DNA from: an uncultured Lachnospiraceae bacterium
Lineage (GTDB): Bacteria > Bacillota > Clostridia > Lachnospirales > Lachnospiraceae
DNA length: 64,000 bases
Direction of reading: 5' to 3'
Assembly (NCBI GenBank): GCA_949948715.1
Contig: CATLGW010000004.1
Coordinates: forward strand, 1-64,000
The notes under the pieces: model-generated
What the model was told of the DNA's origin: nothing
Seen by the model: the letters and a program-made list of their open reading frames with translations, nothing else
The model's database searches: none
Part shown: piece after piece, positions 9,787 to 17,962 of the stretch
Layout of the letters: each line of letters starts with the position of its first letter
How positions within the stretch are numbered: position 1 is the first letter of the stretch
Translations under genes and position numbers: made by a program

Positions 9787-10422
9787 TCACAGGGTTTCGG
9801 GAGGGAAGACTTCCTGTGACCGGCGGATCTCCACATATTTCTCAAACTTTTCTCCCGGAACCATGATGCGGTAGATATCCCTCAGGTTTTGTTCGCATTC
9901 CTCCCGGTCCGCGTTTCCCCCGAGAGCCAGAAGCCAGATGGCATAATGCACGCCGTAGACGGAGCTCCTGATTTCGGTTTTCAGGACTCCGTTTTTCTCA
10001 TAGAAGGCATCCCGCTTCTGTCTCTCCCGAGCTTCCGCCTCATTTTGGGCGAAGTCTATGTCCTCCGTCTCGATGAGAATCCCCCTGCAGTTCGGCAGAC
10101 GGGCGCTCAGCGCCCGGAGAAAGGCGCTGCCCGCGCCCCGGGAGCGGTATTCTTCCAGGATTGCCAAATAATCCAGGAGAATCATGCCGCCTCCCGGCTG
10201 GGCGGCAAAAAAAGCGTACCCTGCCAAGGGGGGCAGAGAGCGGGGGGAAACCGGGGAGTCTGATCCAGCATAGAGGGCGTAGGCACGGTATGCGTCCCCC
10301 TCCCACATACGGGCGATGCTCTTTAGCGGCTTGATTTCCCCTGCCGGAAAATGGCGGTGAAGATATTCCGAATAAATCTCTGCCGTCTGTTTGTAAGTTA
10401 GAGGCCGTACAAAATAGTCCAA
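9787..10422 (-). CDS. GNAT-family N-acetyltransferase
   Basis: 211 residues read from a TTG start at 10422 (MDYFVRPLTYKQ) with a modest aaagga about 11 nt upstream. The acetyl-CoA-binding motif A region is visible as YLAILEEYRSRGAGSAFLRAL, with the R/Q-x-x-G-x-G/A pattern written RSRGAG. This supports transfer of an acetyl group from acetyl-CoA to an unknown amine. The C-terminal tail is longer than in minimal GNATs. It is followed on the same strand, about 95 bp upstream, by the hydrolase gene, so the two may share a transcript. Confidence 0.8.
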   Translation of the reverse strand: MDYFVRPLTYKQTAEIYSEYLHRHFPAGEIKPLKSIARMWEGDAYRAYALYAGSDSPVSPRSLPPLAGYAFFAAQPGGGMILLDYLAILEEYRSRGAGSAFLRALSARLPNCRGILIETEDIDFAQNEAEARERQKRDAFYEKNGVLKTEIRSSVYGVHYAIWLLALGGNADREECEQNLRDIYRIMVPGEKFEKYVEIRRSQEVFPPETL

Positions 10423-10517
10423 TTTTCTGTGTTTCCTTTCTGTGGCGGTGGTCTGGGCGGGAGCTTCCGTGTTCCGTTTACTATAAATGCAGCGCCGGGC
10501 GCTTGGGCCGAACGAAA

Positions 10518-11345
10518 TTACAGACTGCTTTCTATGGATTCTACAAAGCGTTCAATCAGTGAGTTTACTGTCTCCGGCTGATCCGTGTTGGAATTGTGCC
10601 CCGCCTTTTCAATCCATTCCAGGGGGATTCCGGAAGCTTTGTGCCAGGCCTTGTTGTACCTCCTTGTGGAACCGGCCCGGTCCTGCTTTCCGCATATTAA
10701 AAGGGCCGGGCATTCGAGCCGGTAGGGCAGATCTGCCTCCATGGCATCGGCCAGCATTCGGAAGCCGTGGCCGGACAGCCCGGCGTATCGTTTCTTGTCC
10801 TGGTCATAGGACATCATCATATCGTACATCAGTTGTCTGCCGTAATCGGATACCGCGCATCCTTTTGTTCCGGACTTTAACAGCCATTTCCACGGATAAA
10901 GGCGATACACGGGTTCCATTCTCTTTAAAAGCCAGATCTCCGCCGAGGTGACATACCGTCTTTGAAGGGGCGCAGAATCCACGGAGACGAAGCCCCTGAG
11001 CCTTCCCGGGAACCGCTGCGCGAATGCCTGTCCCACATATCCGCCCATGGATTGTCCGATTATTACGGGGCGGAGGATGTTTTCCCTGTCCAGGATTTCC
11101 CCCAGCCATCCGGCCTTGTCCGACAGGGAAAAGGTGAGAGAAAAGGGCCGGGAGGAGCCGTGGCCGGGGGCGTCCCAGACAAGAAGAGGGTATTTGCCGG
11201 CAAAATACGCTGCCTGTTTGTCAAACAGTCTGTGGTCGGCGGTCAGGCCGGGCAAAAAGACCAAAGTGCAGCCATCCTTCTTGGGTTCGCCCTCCGTCCA
11301 ATAATGAATTTTGCCCAGGGCCGTGGCATATACTCTTTCCCTCAT
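10518..11345 (-). CDS. Alpha/beta-fold hydrolase
   Basis: The ORF track begins at 11366, but ATG 11345 (MRERVYATALGKIHYW) has aaggcaggt about 7 nt upstream and is the better start, giving 275 residues. The nucleophile elbow is GQSMGG, the oxyanion-loop region is FLPGLTADHRLF, the acid is probably Asp in LICGKQDRAGS, and the catalytic His is in KAGHNSNTDQPE. This is the usual catalytic triad of small-molecule esterases and related hydrolases in the cytoplasm. The substrate cannot be predicted. It is divergent from the LytTR operon. Confidence 0.85.
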   Translation of the reverse strand: MRERVYATALGKIHYWTEGEPKKDGCTLVFLPGLTADHRLFDKQAAYFAGKYPLLVWDAPGHGSSRPFSLTFSLSDKAGWLGEILDRENILRPVIIGQSMGGYVGQAFAQRFPGRLRGFVSVDSAPLQRRYVTSAEIWLLKRMEPVYRLYPWKWLLKSGTKGCAVSDYGRQLMYDMMMSYDQDKKRYAGLSGHGFRMLADAMEADLPYRLECPALLICGKQDRAGSTRRYNKAWHKASGIPLEWIEKAGHNSNTDQPETVNSLIERFVESIESSL

Positions 11346-11475
11346 TCCGAAACCTGCCTTTCCCACAGTTTTCTTGATTTTATCACAGAGGAATACTCTT
11401 CGTCAATGCGTGCTCCGGTTGTCTGGCATAAGGGGCAGTTTATGCGGGAAAAGCGGCAGCTTGCGTTTAGAAGGA

Positions 11476-11503
11476 TTGATAAGCCGGGAATATTCCGTAT
11501 AAT
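11476..11503 (+). promoter_or_regulatory. Promoter of the LytTR operon with palindromic operator in the spacer
   Basis: TTGATA, 16 nt, TATAAT: a strong sigma-A-type promoter. The spacer contains GGAATATTCC (11487-11496), a perfect 10-bp palindrome between -35 and -10, well placed for a repressor. The start codon of the LytTR gene is 24 nt after the -10. Confidence 0.65.
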
Positions 11504-11526
11504 GGAACCAGAAGGGCGGTGGGAAT

Positions 11527-11967
11527 TTGAAGATAGAGATCAGGGTGGACGAGAGAGAGGAGGATCTGACGATTGCCGTTACCTGTAAGCAGTTGACCCC
11601 CGATGTGGAAAAGCTTTTGGCCGCGCTACGGATGATGAATCATCAGCTCACGGTAAAAAAGGAAGGGGAGATCTATCTGTTGGATATCGCGCAGATTGTC
11701 TATATCGAGAGCGTGGACAGGAAATGCTTTGTCTATACATCCGACGAAATATACGAATCGGAATTCCGATTGTATGAGCTGGAGCGGAGGTTGGAGGAAT
11801 ACGGGTTTATGCGGGTCAGCAAGTCATTTCTGATCCACCTGCATAAGATTCAGTCCCTGAGAGCCGACCTCAACCGCAAAATCCGCATCACCATGTCAGG
11901 CGGAGAGCAAATAATCGCCTCCAGGCAGTATGCCGACGAGCTCAAGAAGAGATTGGGGGTTAAATAG
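11527..11967 (+). CDS. LytTR-type DNA-binding transcriptional regulator
   Basis: 146 residues from a TTG start behind gggcggtggg. The N-terminal 45 residues have no receiver domain. From about residue 48 a LytTR domain is clear: DIAQIVYIESVDRKCFVYT, then the FMRVSKSFLIHLHKI block and IIASRQYADELKKRL. It should bind direct repeats near promoters and control the operon it heads. One base separates its stop from the next start, and the order LytTR-DUF3021-ABC ATPase-ABC permease is common in Firmicutes. Without a receiver domain the input signal is unknown; the DUF3021 membrane partner may supply it. Confidence 0.9.
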   Translation: MKIEIRVDEREEDLTIAVTCKQLTPDVEKLLAALRMMNHQLTVKKEGEIYLLDIAQIVYIESVDRKCFVYTSDEIYESEFRLYELERRLEEYGFMRVSKSFLIHLHKIQSLRADLNRKIRITMSGGEQIIASRQYADELKKRLGVK

Positions 11968-11968
11968 A

Positions 11969-12451
11969 ATGGAAAAAAAGGGAACGATATTTGATTATTT
12001 ATCGCAGGTGCTGATCGTCTTTGGCTTTGCCATGCTGATGTTAAATATTTTCTGTCTTCTCTTCGGAGATTCGGCCAGGGGGTTCTCGGGTTTGTTTGAG
12101 CTGGGGAGCAAGGGTGTACCTGCGGGGATCGCCTTTCAGTTTTTATGTGTGTCTGCCTTGATTGTGGGAATCCGCATTGTATTTTTTACGGATATTCTGA
12201 TTAAGAAAATGTCTTCCCGTCTCAGGACCCTTTGTATGCTGACTGCGGTAGTGACGGTCATAGCGGCGTTTGTGAGGGGATTTGACTGGTTTCCCACAGA
12301 TATGTGGCAGCCCTGGGCGATGTTTTTTGTCTGTTTCGGACTGTCGTTTCTGGGGAGCTTTGGGGTGATGAGCCTAAAAGAAAGAGCGGAAAACAGGAGG
12401 ATGGAGGAGGCGCTGCAAAGATGGAAGGAGAAAGAAGGAGGGAAAAAATGA
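11969..12451 (+). CDS. DUF3021-family membrane protein
   Basis: 160 residues. The true start is ATG 11969, one base after the LytTR stop and behind gggggt; the track entry at 11930 is an upstream extension. Four hydrophobic segments (LIVFGFAMLMLNIFCLLF, FQFLCVSALIVGIRIVFF, LCMLTAVVTVIAAF, WAMFFVCFGLSFLGSF) precede a charged cytoplasmic tail. The size, topology and coupling to LytTR fit DUF3021. Proteins of this kind are thought to inhibit or sense for the LytTR regulator next to them; that role is inferred here. The stop overlaps the next ATG (ATGA). Confidence 0.8.
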   Translation: MEKKGTIFDYLSQVLIVFGFAMLMLNIFCLLFGDSARGFSGLFELGSKGVPAGIAFQFLCVSALIVGIRIVFFTDILIKKMSSRLRTLCMLTAVVTVIAAFVRGFDWFPTDMWQPWAMFFVCFGLSFLGSFGVMSLKERAENRRMEEALQRWKEKEGGKK

Positions 12452-13296
12452 GCTATGTGATAGAGGCGGAGGATATCTCCTTGAGCCTTGGAAAAAAGCA
12501 GATTCTGGACCAGATCAGTTTCCGGGTGGGGGAAGGGGAAATTTTCGGTCTGTTGGGTCCTTCCGGAGCGGGGAAGACCACGCTCATAAAGCTTCTCACG
12601 GGACAGTTAAAACAGGATGCCGGATATGCAAGGCTTTTGGGAAGGGATACCGGTGGGCTGGGTGCGGCGGAGCATAGTCAGATCGGGGTGATGATGGATG
12701 ATTTGGGACTCTACGAGAGACTGTCCGTCTATGACAATCTGGCCTTTTACGCCGATATTTATCATATCTCCCGCGGCAAAATCGAGGAGCTTTTGGAAAG
12801 CGTCGGCCTGTATGAGGCCCGCCGCAGGGCGGTGTCAAAGCTTTCCAAGGGGATGAAAAACAGGCTGTCTCTGGCCAGGGCTCTTATGAGGGAAGGGAAG
12901 ATTCTTTTTCTGGACGAACCCACCTCCGGGCTGGACCCGGTCACCACAAGGCAGATGCACGAAATTCTGGCGGGGCTTAAGAAGAAGGGGGTGACGATCT
13001 TTCTCACGACCCACAATATGTATGAGGCGGCAAGCCTCTGCGTCCGGGTGGCCTTGCTGAACGAGGGGAAAATCATAGAGCAGGGACGTCCCGGGGAAAT
13101 CTGCAGAAAATACAATGATTTGAATCTGCTCCGGGTGACCCTTAAGAGCGGGGAGGAGGTCTTACTGAAAAACAGCCCGGCCTCCGCCCTGAGAATGAGA
13201 GAATATTTGGAGCAGGACGCCATATGGGCCATACATTCCACAGAGCCCACGCTGGAAAGTGTTTTTATTGAATTGACAGGAAAGGAATGGATATGA
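12448..13296 (+). CDS. ABC exporter ATP-binding subunit
   Basis: 282 residues from ATG 12448, overlapping the DUF3021 stop by 4 nt; the ORF track start at 12304 is too long. Walker A is GPSGAGKTT, the signature is LSKGMKNRLSLARA, and Walker B is ILFLDEPTSGLDP, with a switch His in TTHNMYEA. It resembles DrrA/CcmA-type ATPases of drug, peptide or bacteriocin exporters. It pairs with the permease that follows 1 bp later, and expression is probably controlled by the LytTR protein. The transported substrate is unknown. Confidence 0.92.
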   Translation: MSYVIEAEDISLSLGKKQILDQISFRVGEGEIFGLLGPSGAGKTTLIKLLTGQLKQDAGYARLLGRDTGGLGAAEHSQIGVMMDDLGLYERLSVYDNLAFYADIYHISRGKIEELLESVGLYEARRRAVSKLSKGMKNRLSLARALMREGKILFLDEPTSGLDPVTTRQMHEILAGLKKKGVTIFLTTHNMYEAASLCVRVALLNEGKIIEQGRPGEICRKYNDLNLLRVTLKSGEEVLLKNSPASALRMREYLEQDAIWAIHSTEPTLESVFIELTGKEWI

Positions 13297-13297
13297 C

Positions 13298-13990
13298 ATG
13301 AGCAAAGCAGCAGCAATTTTCAAAAAAGAGCTGAAGGACACCTTCAAAAACAAAACGATTTTGATTCAGTTTCTCATGTTTCCGGCCCTTGTGCCAATCA
13401 TGGAAAATGCGGTGAGAATCGATGGAATGCCGGAGAATTTTTTTGTGAAACTGTTTGCCTCCATGTACATAGGGATGGCTCCTTTGACCGGCATGGCGGC
13501 CGTCATTTCGGAGGAAAAGGAGAAGAACACCCTGCGGGTTCTGCTTCTGTCAAATGTAAAGCCCTGTGAGTATTTATTGGGTGTGGGCGTCTATATCTGG
13601 ACTGCCTGTATGCTGGGAGCTGTCGTCATATGCGCCGCCGGGGGATATGGATTGCGGGGAAGCCTTGTCTTTTTGTCCGTCATGGCGGCGGGTATTTTGG
13701 TGTCCGCACTGATCGGGGCGGCCATAGGCGTATGGAGTAAGACGCAGATGATGGCTACCTCCGTCACCGTGCCCGTGATGATGGTTCTGGCCTTTCTGCC
13801 CATGCTGTCCATGTTCAACGATTCTATCGCGGCGGTGGCCAAATACACCTATTCGGAGCAGATCAGTATCCTGCTGAATCAAATCGACGCCCCGCGGATG
13901 GAGGTGTCCGGCGTCTGGGTCATTGCGGGCAACGGGCTTCTGGCCGCTCTGCTGTTTGCCGCCGTATACAGGAGGCGGGGACTGGAGTAG
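13298..13990 (+). CDS. ABC-2 type transporter permease
   Basis: 230 residues, about six hydrophobic segments, with the N-terminal KKELKDTFKNKTILIQFLMFP and the EEKEKNTLRVLLLSNV loop typical of ABC-2 permeases of the NatB/YhgE type. It is the membrane partner of the ATPase encoded just upstream. Its last 71 bases overlap the end of the convergent histidine kinase gene on the other strand. Confidence 0.88.
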   Translation: MSKAAAIFKKELKDTFKNKTILIQFLMFPALVPIMENAVRIDGMPENFFVKLFASMYIGMAPLTGMAAVISEEKEKNTLRVLLLSNVKPCEYLLGVGVYIWTACMLGAVVICAAGGYGLRGSLVFLSVMAAGILVSALIGAAIGVWSKTQMMATSVTVPVMMVLAFLPMLSMFNDSIAAVAKYTYSEQISILLNQIDAPRMEVSGVWVIAGNGLLAALLFAAVYRRRGLE

Positions 13991-15356
13991 GCATATCCTT
14001 TGGCAAAACCGCCTCAAACACATTGGTCTCCCCCTCCCGAAAATAGCGGATACCTCCCCCGTGCTTTTCCAGGATGATTTTGGTTATAGCAAGACCCAGA
14101 CCGGTTCCGCCGTCTGTTCTTCTTGCCTTGTCCCCCCGAGAAAAGGCGTTGAATATCTGTGGCGCCAGATTCCTGTCAATTTCGCTGCCGTCGTCACAGA
14201 CTGCAAGAGTTATTTGGCTGTTATCCCGGGTTAACCTTACGGAGATAACCTTGCCGGAACGGTTGTACCTTTTCGCGTTGGAGAGAAGATTGCCTACCAC
14301 TCTGGAAAAGAGGTCTGTGTCAATCAGGACATTTATTTCGGTCTCCGGGATGTCGATGTCGAACGCAAAGCCCGCCTTTGTTATTTCGTCGTAGTATTCC
14401 GCGCAAAGCTGACGCAGATACTCGCATAGATTTACGGATTCGGGGTTCAGACGGTAATCAGGATGATCCATTTTAAGCATCATAAACATATCGTCGATAA
14501 GCTTTTGCACACGATTGATCTTTGCGTCAATGATACGGTAGGTCCCGTTTCTCTTTTCATCGGGGACAAGCCCTGCTTCAAGGGCATTTATATAGCTTTT
14601 AATGGTTGAAACAGGGGTTTTTATATCGTGGGACAATTCCAGCAGCATTTGGTTTTTGTTCCGGGTAAGCCGCTCCTTTTCAGCCTTTTCCGCTGCAAGC
14701 TGTCTCGTCATAAGATTGAAGGTGTCCACGATTTTTTCAAATTCCGCCTCGGTGGTTATATTGATTCCGGAGCCGTTTGCTCCGGAAGTAAGTCCTTCCA
14801 TTCCCTCAATAATTTTGGCTAAAGGATTTTTTATCTTCTTTTTCAGATACAGGCTGATCAGCACAATTTCAAGGAAGGAAAGCGGAAAGAAGATAAAAAA
14901 CAGATTGGGAGTGTCAAAATTGTCCACATTGTTTAGTTTGACGGTTATACCGGGCTCCATAATATCCCTGTCATAGATACAGAGATATTTTTTGTCGCTT
15001 TCTTCGGGCCGAATGAAAAAACCGATATATTTGCCTGTTCCGAAGGAGGCCGTAAGTTCCAGCAAGTCTTCGGCGGAATAGGCATATTTGTCGGTCTGCT
15101 TTTGGCCGTATGCATGAATGACATGATAGTTTTCATCCAGTTCTTCAATCCAGCCGCCTACTTTTTTGATAATTTCAAGATTTACCACATTGCCTTTTGG
15201 GTCAATGACATTTTCAGGGTGAAGCCTGTGCATATTGCCCTCGCCGATGAACGTGGCCTCAAGCCAAATACAGAAAATAAATGTTAAAATCATAACGACT
15301 GCATACAGTATAAAGCTGGCTACCAGCTTTGTGAAAATACTTTTTTTTATTCTCAA
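13920..15356 (-). CDS. Membrane sensor histidine kinase
   Basis: 478 residues. TM1 is about 11-33, an extracytoplasmic sensor of about 130 residues follows, TM2 is about 163-184, then a HAMP-like linker. HisKA carries the phosphoacceptor His in LLELSHDIKTPVSTIKSY, and HATPase_c shows the N box NLLSNAKRYN and GGTGLGLAI. It phosphorylates the response regulator encoded 4 bp upstream. The gene ends inside the convergent permease gene. The last 20 or so residues (after VLPKDMP) lie beyond the normal kinase core and look like a read-on tail. The system probably controls the ABC/peptidase genes upstream on the same strand. Confidence 0.92.
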   Translation of the reverse strand: MRIKKSIFTKLVASFILYAVVMILTFIFCIWLEATFIGEGNMHRLHPENVIDPKGNVVNLEIIKKVGGWIEELDENYHVIHAYGQKQTDKYAYSAEDLLELTASFGTGKYIGFFIRPEESDKKYLCIYDRDIMEPGITVKLNNVDNFDTPNLFFIFFPLSFLEIVLISLYLKKKIKNPLAKIIEGMEGLTSGANGSGINITTEAEFEKIVDTFNLMTRQLAAEKAEKERLTRNKNQMLLELSHDIKTPVSTIKSYINALEAGLVPDEKRNGTYRIIDAKINRVQKLIDDMFMMLKMDHPDYRLNPESVNLCEYLRQLCAEYYDEITKAGFAFDIDIPETEINVLIDTDLFSRVVGNLLSNAKRYNRSGKVISVRLTRDNSQITLAVCDDGSEIDRNLAPQIFNAFSRGDKARRTDGGTGLGLAITKIILEKHGGGIRYFREGETNVFEAVLPKDMPTPVPASCIRRQTAERPEARCPQ

Positions 15357-15360
15357 AATG

Positions 15361-16056
15361 TTATTCCTTTTCCACCTTGTATCCCAGCCCTTTTATGGTT
15401 TTAACAATCCTTGGGGTTTTGGGATTGTCCTCAATTTTTGAGCGGAGATTGCTGATATGCACCATAATCGTTTTGTCATCGGCAATATAATCACCGTCCC
15501 ACGCATAGTCAAAAATCTGTTGTTTGGTGAAAATTCTGCCCCTATGCTGCAGCAGCAGTTCAAGGATGAGAAATTCCGTCTTCGTAAGCTCCACAGCCCT
15601 TCCGTTCTTCGTAACCGTCCCCTCCGTCTTATTCAGCACAATATCAAAGCATTTCATTTCATCGCCTGGGATGGCGCCGTTATCCTTATAGTCGTAATTT
15701 CTGCGAAGCTGAGCCTTAATTCTTGCCACAACAACCATGGGGTTAAAGGGTTTCGTGATATAGTCGTCGGCGCCCAGGGAAAGTCCCAGAATTTTATCGT
15801 AATCCTCGCCTCTTGCGGTAAACATGATGGCGGGAACGCTGCTCTCGGCACGAATTTTCTTAAGCACCGTAAAGCCGTCGAGCCCCGGCATCATGATATC
15901 CAGCAGCACAAGATGAGGCTTTTCCCTTCTGAAAAGGTCGAAAGCTGCAATGCCGTTATCTGCCTTTATAAGCTTTATATTTTCTCTTTCGGTGTATAGC
16001 TCCAGAGCGTCGAGAAGCTCTGTTTCATCATCTGCCGCAAGCACCTTATATTCCAT
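15361..16056 (-). CDS. OmpR/PhoB-family response regulator
   Basis: 231 residues. The receiver domain has the acidic pair DDE, the phosphoacceptor Asp in LVLLDIMMPGLDG, and Thr/Lys in MFTARG and ITKPF. A winged-helix DNA-binding domain follows (LTKTEFLILELLLQHRG ... MVHISNLRSKIE). The start has ccggaggtttgc before the ATG. It is the cognate partner of the kinase gene 4 bp downstream. OmpR-type regulators bind tandem direct repeats, and such a repeat is seen before the ABC ATPase gene (18719-18737). Confidence 0.95.
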   Translation of the reverse strand: MEYKVLAADDETELLDALELYTERENIKLIKADNGIAAFDLFRREKPHLVLLDIMMPGLDGFTVLKKIRAESSVPAIMFTARGEDYDKILGLSLGADDYITKPFNPMVVVARIKAQLRRNYDYKDNGAIPGDEMKCFDIVLNKTEGTVTKNGRAVELTKTEFLILELLLQHRGRIFTKQQIFDYAWDGDYIADDKTIMVHISNLRSKIEDNPKTPRIVKTIKGLGYKVEKE

Positions 16057-16082
16057 GCAAACCTCCGGACTTCCGCTTCGCG

Positions 16083-16094
16083 GAGAAATTTCTC
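16083..16094 (-). promoter_or_regulatory. 12-bp palindrome upstream of the response regulator gene
   Basis: GAGAAATTTCTC is a perfect palindrome 27-38 nt before the response regulator start. Next to it TCCGCTTCGCGGA (16072-16084) can form a small hairpin. Operator or mRNA-processing functions are possible; nothing more can be said. Confidence 0.3.
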
Positions 16095-16139
16095 TAAGGC
16101 TGCCATGCTGCCTTTACGAAAGGGCCTGTGCCGTGAGCG

Positions 16140-17072
16140 CTAGAAATTCTTCTCCTGCGGTATATTCAGTTCTGTATAAATCAGATGAATCAGCGGTTGG
16201 GAAAAATCATAGTCCTTTTTCCACTGAGGGTTCAGGGCATCCAATATCATACATTGCGCCATTCCCGCCCTGTAATATTTATTTGAGCCTTCCCCGTATT
16301 CGCCGATATTATCGATATAATTGACTTTGAAGCTTTCGGGAGCCAGCCTGTAATATACGCTGGCCTCGATGTAACGGGCTGATCCCTCCACTCTTGTATA
16401 ATATTCTTCAAGAGCTGTTACGTCAATGGAAAGCAGTGCCCTTCTCTCACCGTCCAGCCTCTTATATTCTGCAATATACTCTCTTATTTTGTCAATATCA
16501 TCTGTCTTTACCGCGTTTTCAAGCAGAGCCGCCTGCTGCTCGAATAAACTGACCGCCTGCCGGTTTGTGTCGGCGTGTTCGACAATCAGATTTTCCGCCG
16601 CTTTCCCCTGCCAGAGGGCTTCTATGGGGCCGCGATAATTGGTAAGCTGCCAGCAGTGAAAGGCTTCGTGCCATAGGGTGGCGACACAATCTTCCCTTTC
16701 GTATTCCCAGCTTCCCCCGCTCATCATACCCAGAAACGACGACATTTTTTCAACGGTGGGCGAAAGAACTTCATAATGATCGTCCACGGAGTATGCCGTT
16801 GCGGCTATGGAATTTATGACGGGCCTTCGCCTTTCTATAAGGTAGCCGTTGTCTTTCCACCGGATCACATAATCGTGATCGCCGTCATAAAAGGCCACCG
16901 GGTAATCGGTTATGGCAAAACCCTCAAATCCAAAATTACCGTTTTCCTGCTCCAACGCTACCGCCTGCTCATATATAGCAATATTATCTTTTGAGAGACC
17001 GTAGCTGCCTGTGGCGATAACTCCCGCAGTAAGGGCGGCGCCTAAAAGAGATACAGCTATTTCTTTTTTCAT
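16140..17072 (-). CDS. Membrane-anchored or secreted zinc metallopeptidase (HExxH)
   Basis: 310 residues from ATG 17072 behind aaaaaagga; the ORF track start at 17183 runs back through the structured element and is rejected. MKKEIAVSLLGAALTAGVIA is a signal peptide or N-terminal anchor. TLWHEAFHCWQ holds a perfect HExxH zinc site (about residues 135-139). About 90 residues later EGSARYIEA supplies Glu residues like the third ligand seen in gluzincin (peptidase MA) families. I infer an extracytoplasmic zinc peptidase of unknown substrate. Its place between an ABC exporter and a two-component system suggests that it processes or destroys a peptide that the system senses or exports. The family was not identified. 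Confidence 0.75.
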   Translation of the reverse strand: MKKEIAVSLLGAALTAGVIATGSYGLSKDNIAIYEQAVALEQENGNFGFEGFAITDYPVAFYDGDHDYVIRWKDNGYLIERRRPVINSIAATAYSVDDHYEVLSPTVEKMSSFLGMMSGGSWEYEREDCVATLWHEAFHCWQLTNYRGPIEALWQGKAAENLIVEHADTNRQAVSLFEQQAALLENAVKTDDIDKIREYIAEYKRLDGERRALLSIDVTALEEYYTRVEGSARYIEASVYYRLAPESFKVNYIDNIGEYGEGSNKYYRAGMAQCMILDALNPQWKKDYDFSQPLIHLIYTELNIPQEKNF

Positions 17073-17191
17073 AATCGGTTTTCCTTTTTTGAGTTTCGCG
17101 TTTGCCCTTCCGGTACCTTGACAGACAGAACAAGGTCCGTCTGAAAGAACCATCCGGACCTTGTTCGGGCACTGTCCGGGCATCTGCTGTT
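17073..17191 (-). repeat. Structured 5'-leader element, copy E (before zinc peptidase)
   Basis: The folded core is 17098-17187 on the minus strand. It shares the acaGC...TGCCCggacAGTGCCC and GGTACCggaaGGGCA...GC ends of the other copies. Its central stem is GAACAAGGTCCG/CGGACCTTGTTC (12 perfect pairs, unlike the central stems of the other copies). The tail gaaactcaaaaaagga supplies the Shine-Dalgarno of the peptidase gene, whose ATG is 25 nt after the core. The outer stem is the most decayed of the five copies. Confidence 0.65.
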
Positions 17192-17206
17192 AAATTATTA
17201 CATTTC

Positions 17207-17962
17207 TTAGCTGGACTTTCGTTTGAACACAAGAATCAGTACCCCGAATACGTAAGCGCCGAGCAGACCTGTGAGAATGATATGCAGGTCAATCGGTTTT
17301 TCACAGAGCACATTGCCCGCTTCCCTTTGGATTCCGTGAAGGTTTGGAATCACTTTGAGGAAATATTTTATCATTTCTCCGGCAAAACCGCCTATAATGT
17401 CTTTCAGTATGGACAGTAAACCGTGAAAAATTCCCACAAGTGCCGCCGCGGCAGAGACTGCCCCCGATACAGGTCTGGGGAGGATTATGCTGAATGCGCT
17501 TGTCATTGCGCTCACAATCGTAATGTTTATTCCAAGGATCAGATAGGCCGGAATAAGTCTCCACAGCTCCCCCGTCTTGCCGTAAGAAATCATAAAGATA
17601 AGGATTGCAAGAAACAGGATTGCCTCTGATGCCAGTCCCGAAAGAATGTTTGCCACGGCAAGTTCCCCGTGATAGCGATGCTGGGGAATCTTTCTGATCC
17701 ACACAAGATGACTGGTTCTCCGTTCATATTCGTTGGGTATGGTACCCAGACTCATGACAACGGACAGACCGCAGCAGATTGCATTTACGACTGTCAGCAG
17801 AATGGGAGCAAGGGAACTGTAATCGGTAACCGCCTTGCCGTTTATGGTAAGAGACCCTGAGCCTGATCCAAAGGTAAGGAGGATAAGGGCTCCGATCACC
17901 GAGACAATAGTAAACTCTTTTCTCCGTATTTTTTCTTTTAAAGAAGTGAACGCGATAATCAT
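17207..17962 (-). CDS. ABC-2 type transporter permease
   Basis: 251 residues with about six hydrophobic segments. The N-terminus is MIIAFTSLKEKIRRKEF, and the loop PNEYERRTSHLVWIRKIPQHRY is of the kind that couples to an ATPase. The start overlaps the end of the ATPase gene by 4 nt, so the two are translationally coupled. It forms an exporter, or lantibiotic/antimicrobial peptide-type pump, with that ATPase. The substrate is unknown. Confidence 0.85.
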   Translation of the reverse strand: MIIAFTSLKEKIRRKEFTIVSVIGALILLTFGSGSGSLTINGKAVTDYSSLAPILLTVVNAICCGLSVVMSLGTIPNEYERRTSHLVWIRKIPQHRYHGELAVANILSGLASEAILFLAILIFMISYGKTGELWRLIPAYLILGINITIVSAMTSAFSIILPRPVSGAVSAAAALVGIFHGLLSILKDIIGGFAGEMIKYFLKVIPNLHGIQREAGNVLCEKPIDLHIILTGLLGAYVFGVLILVFKRKSS

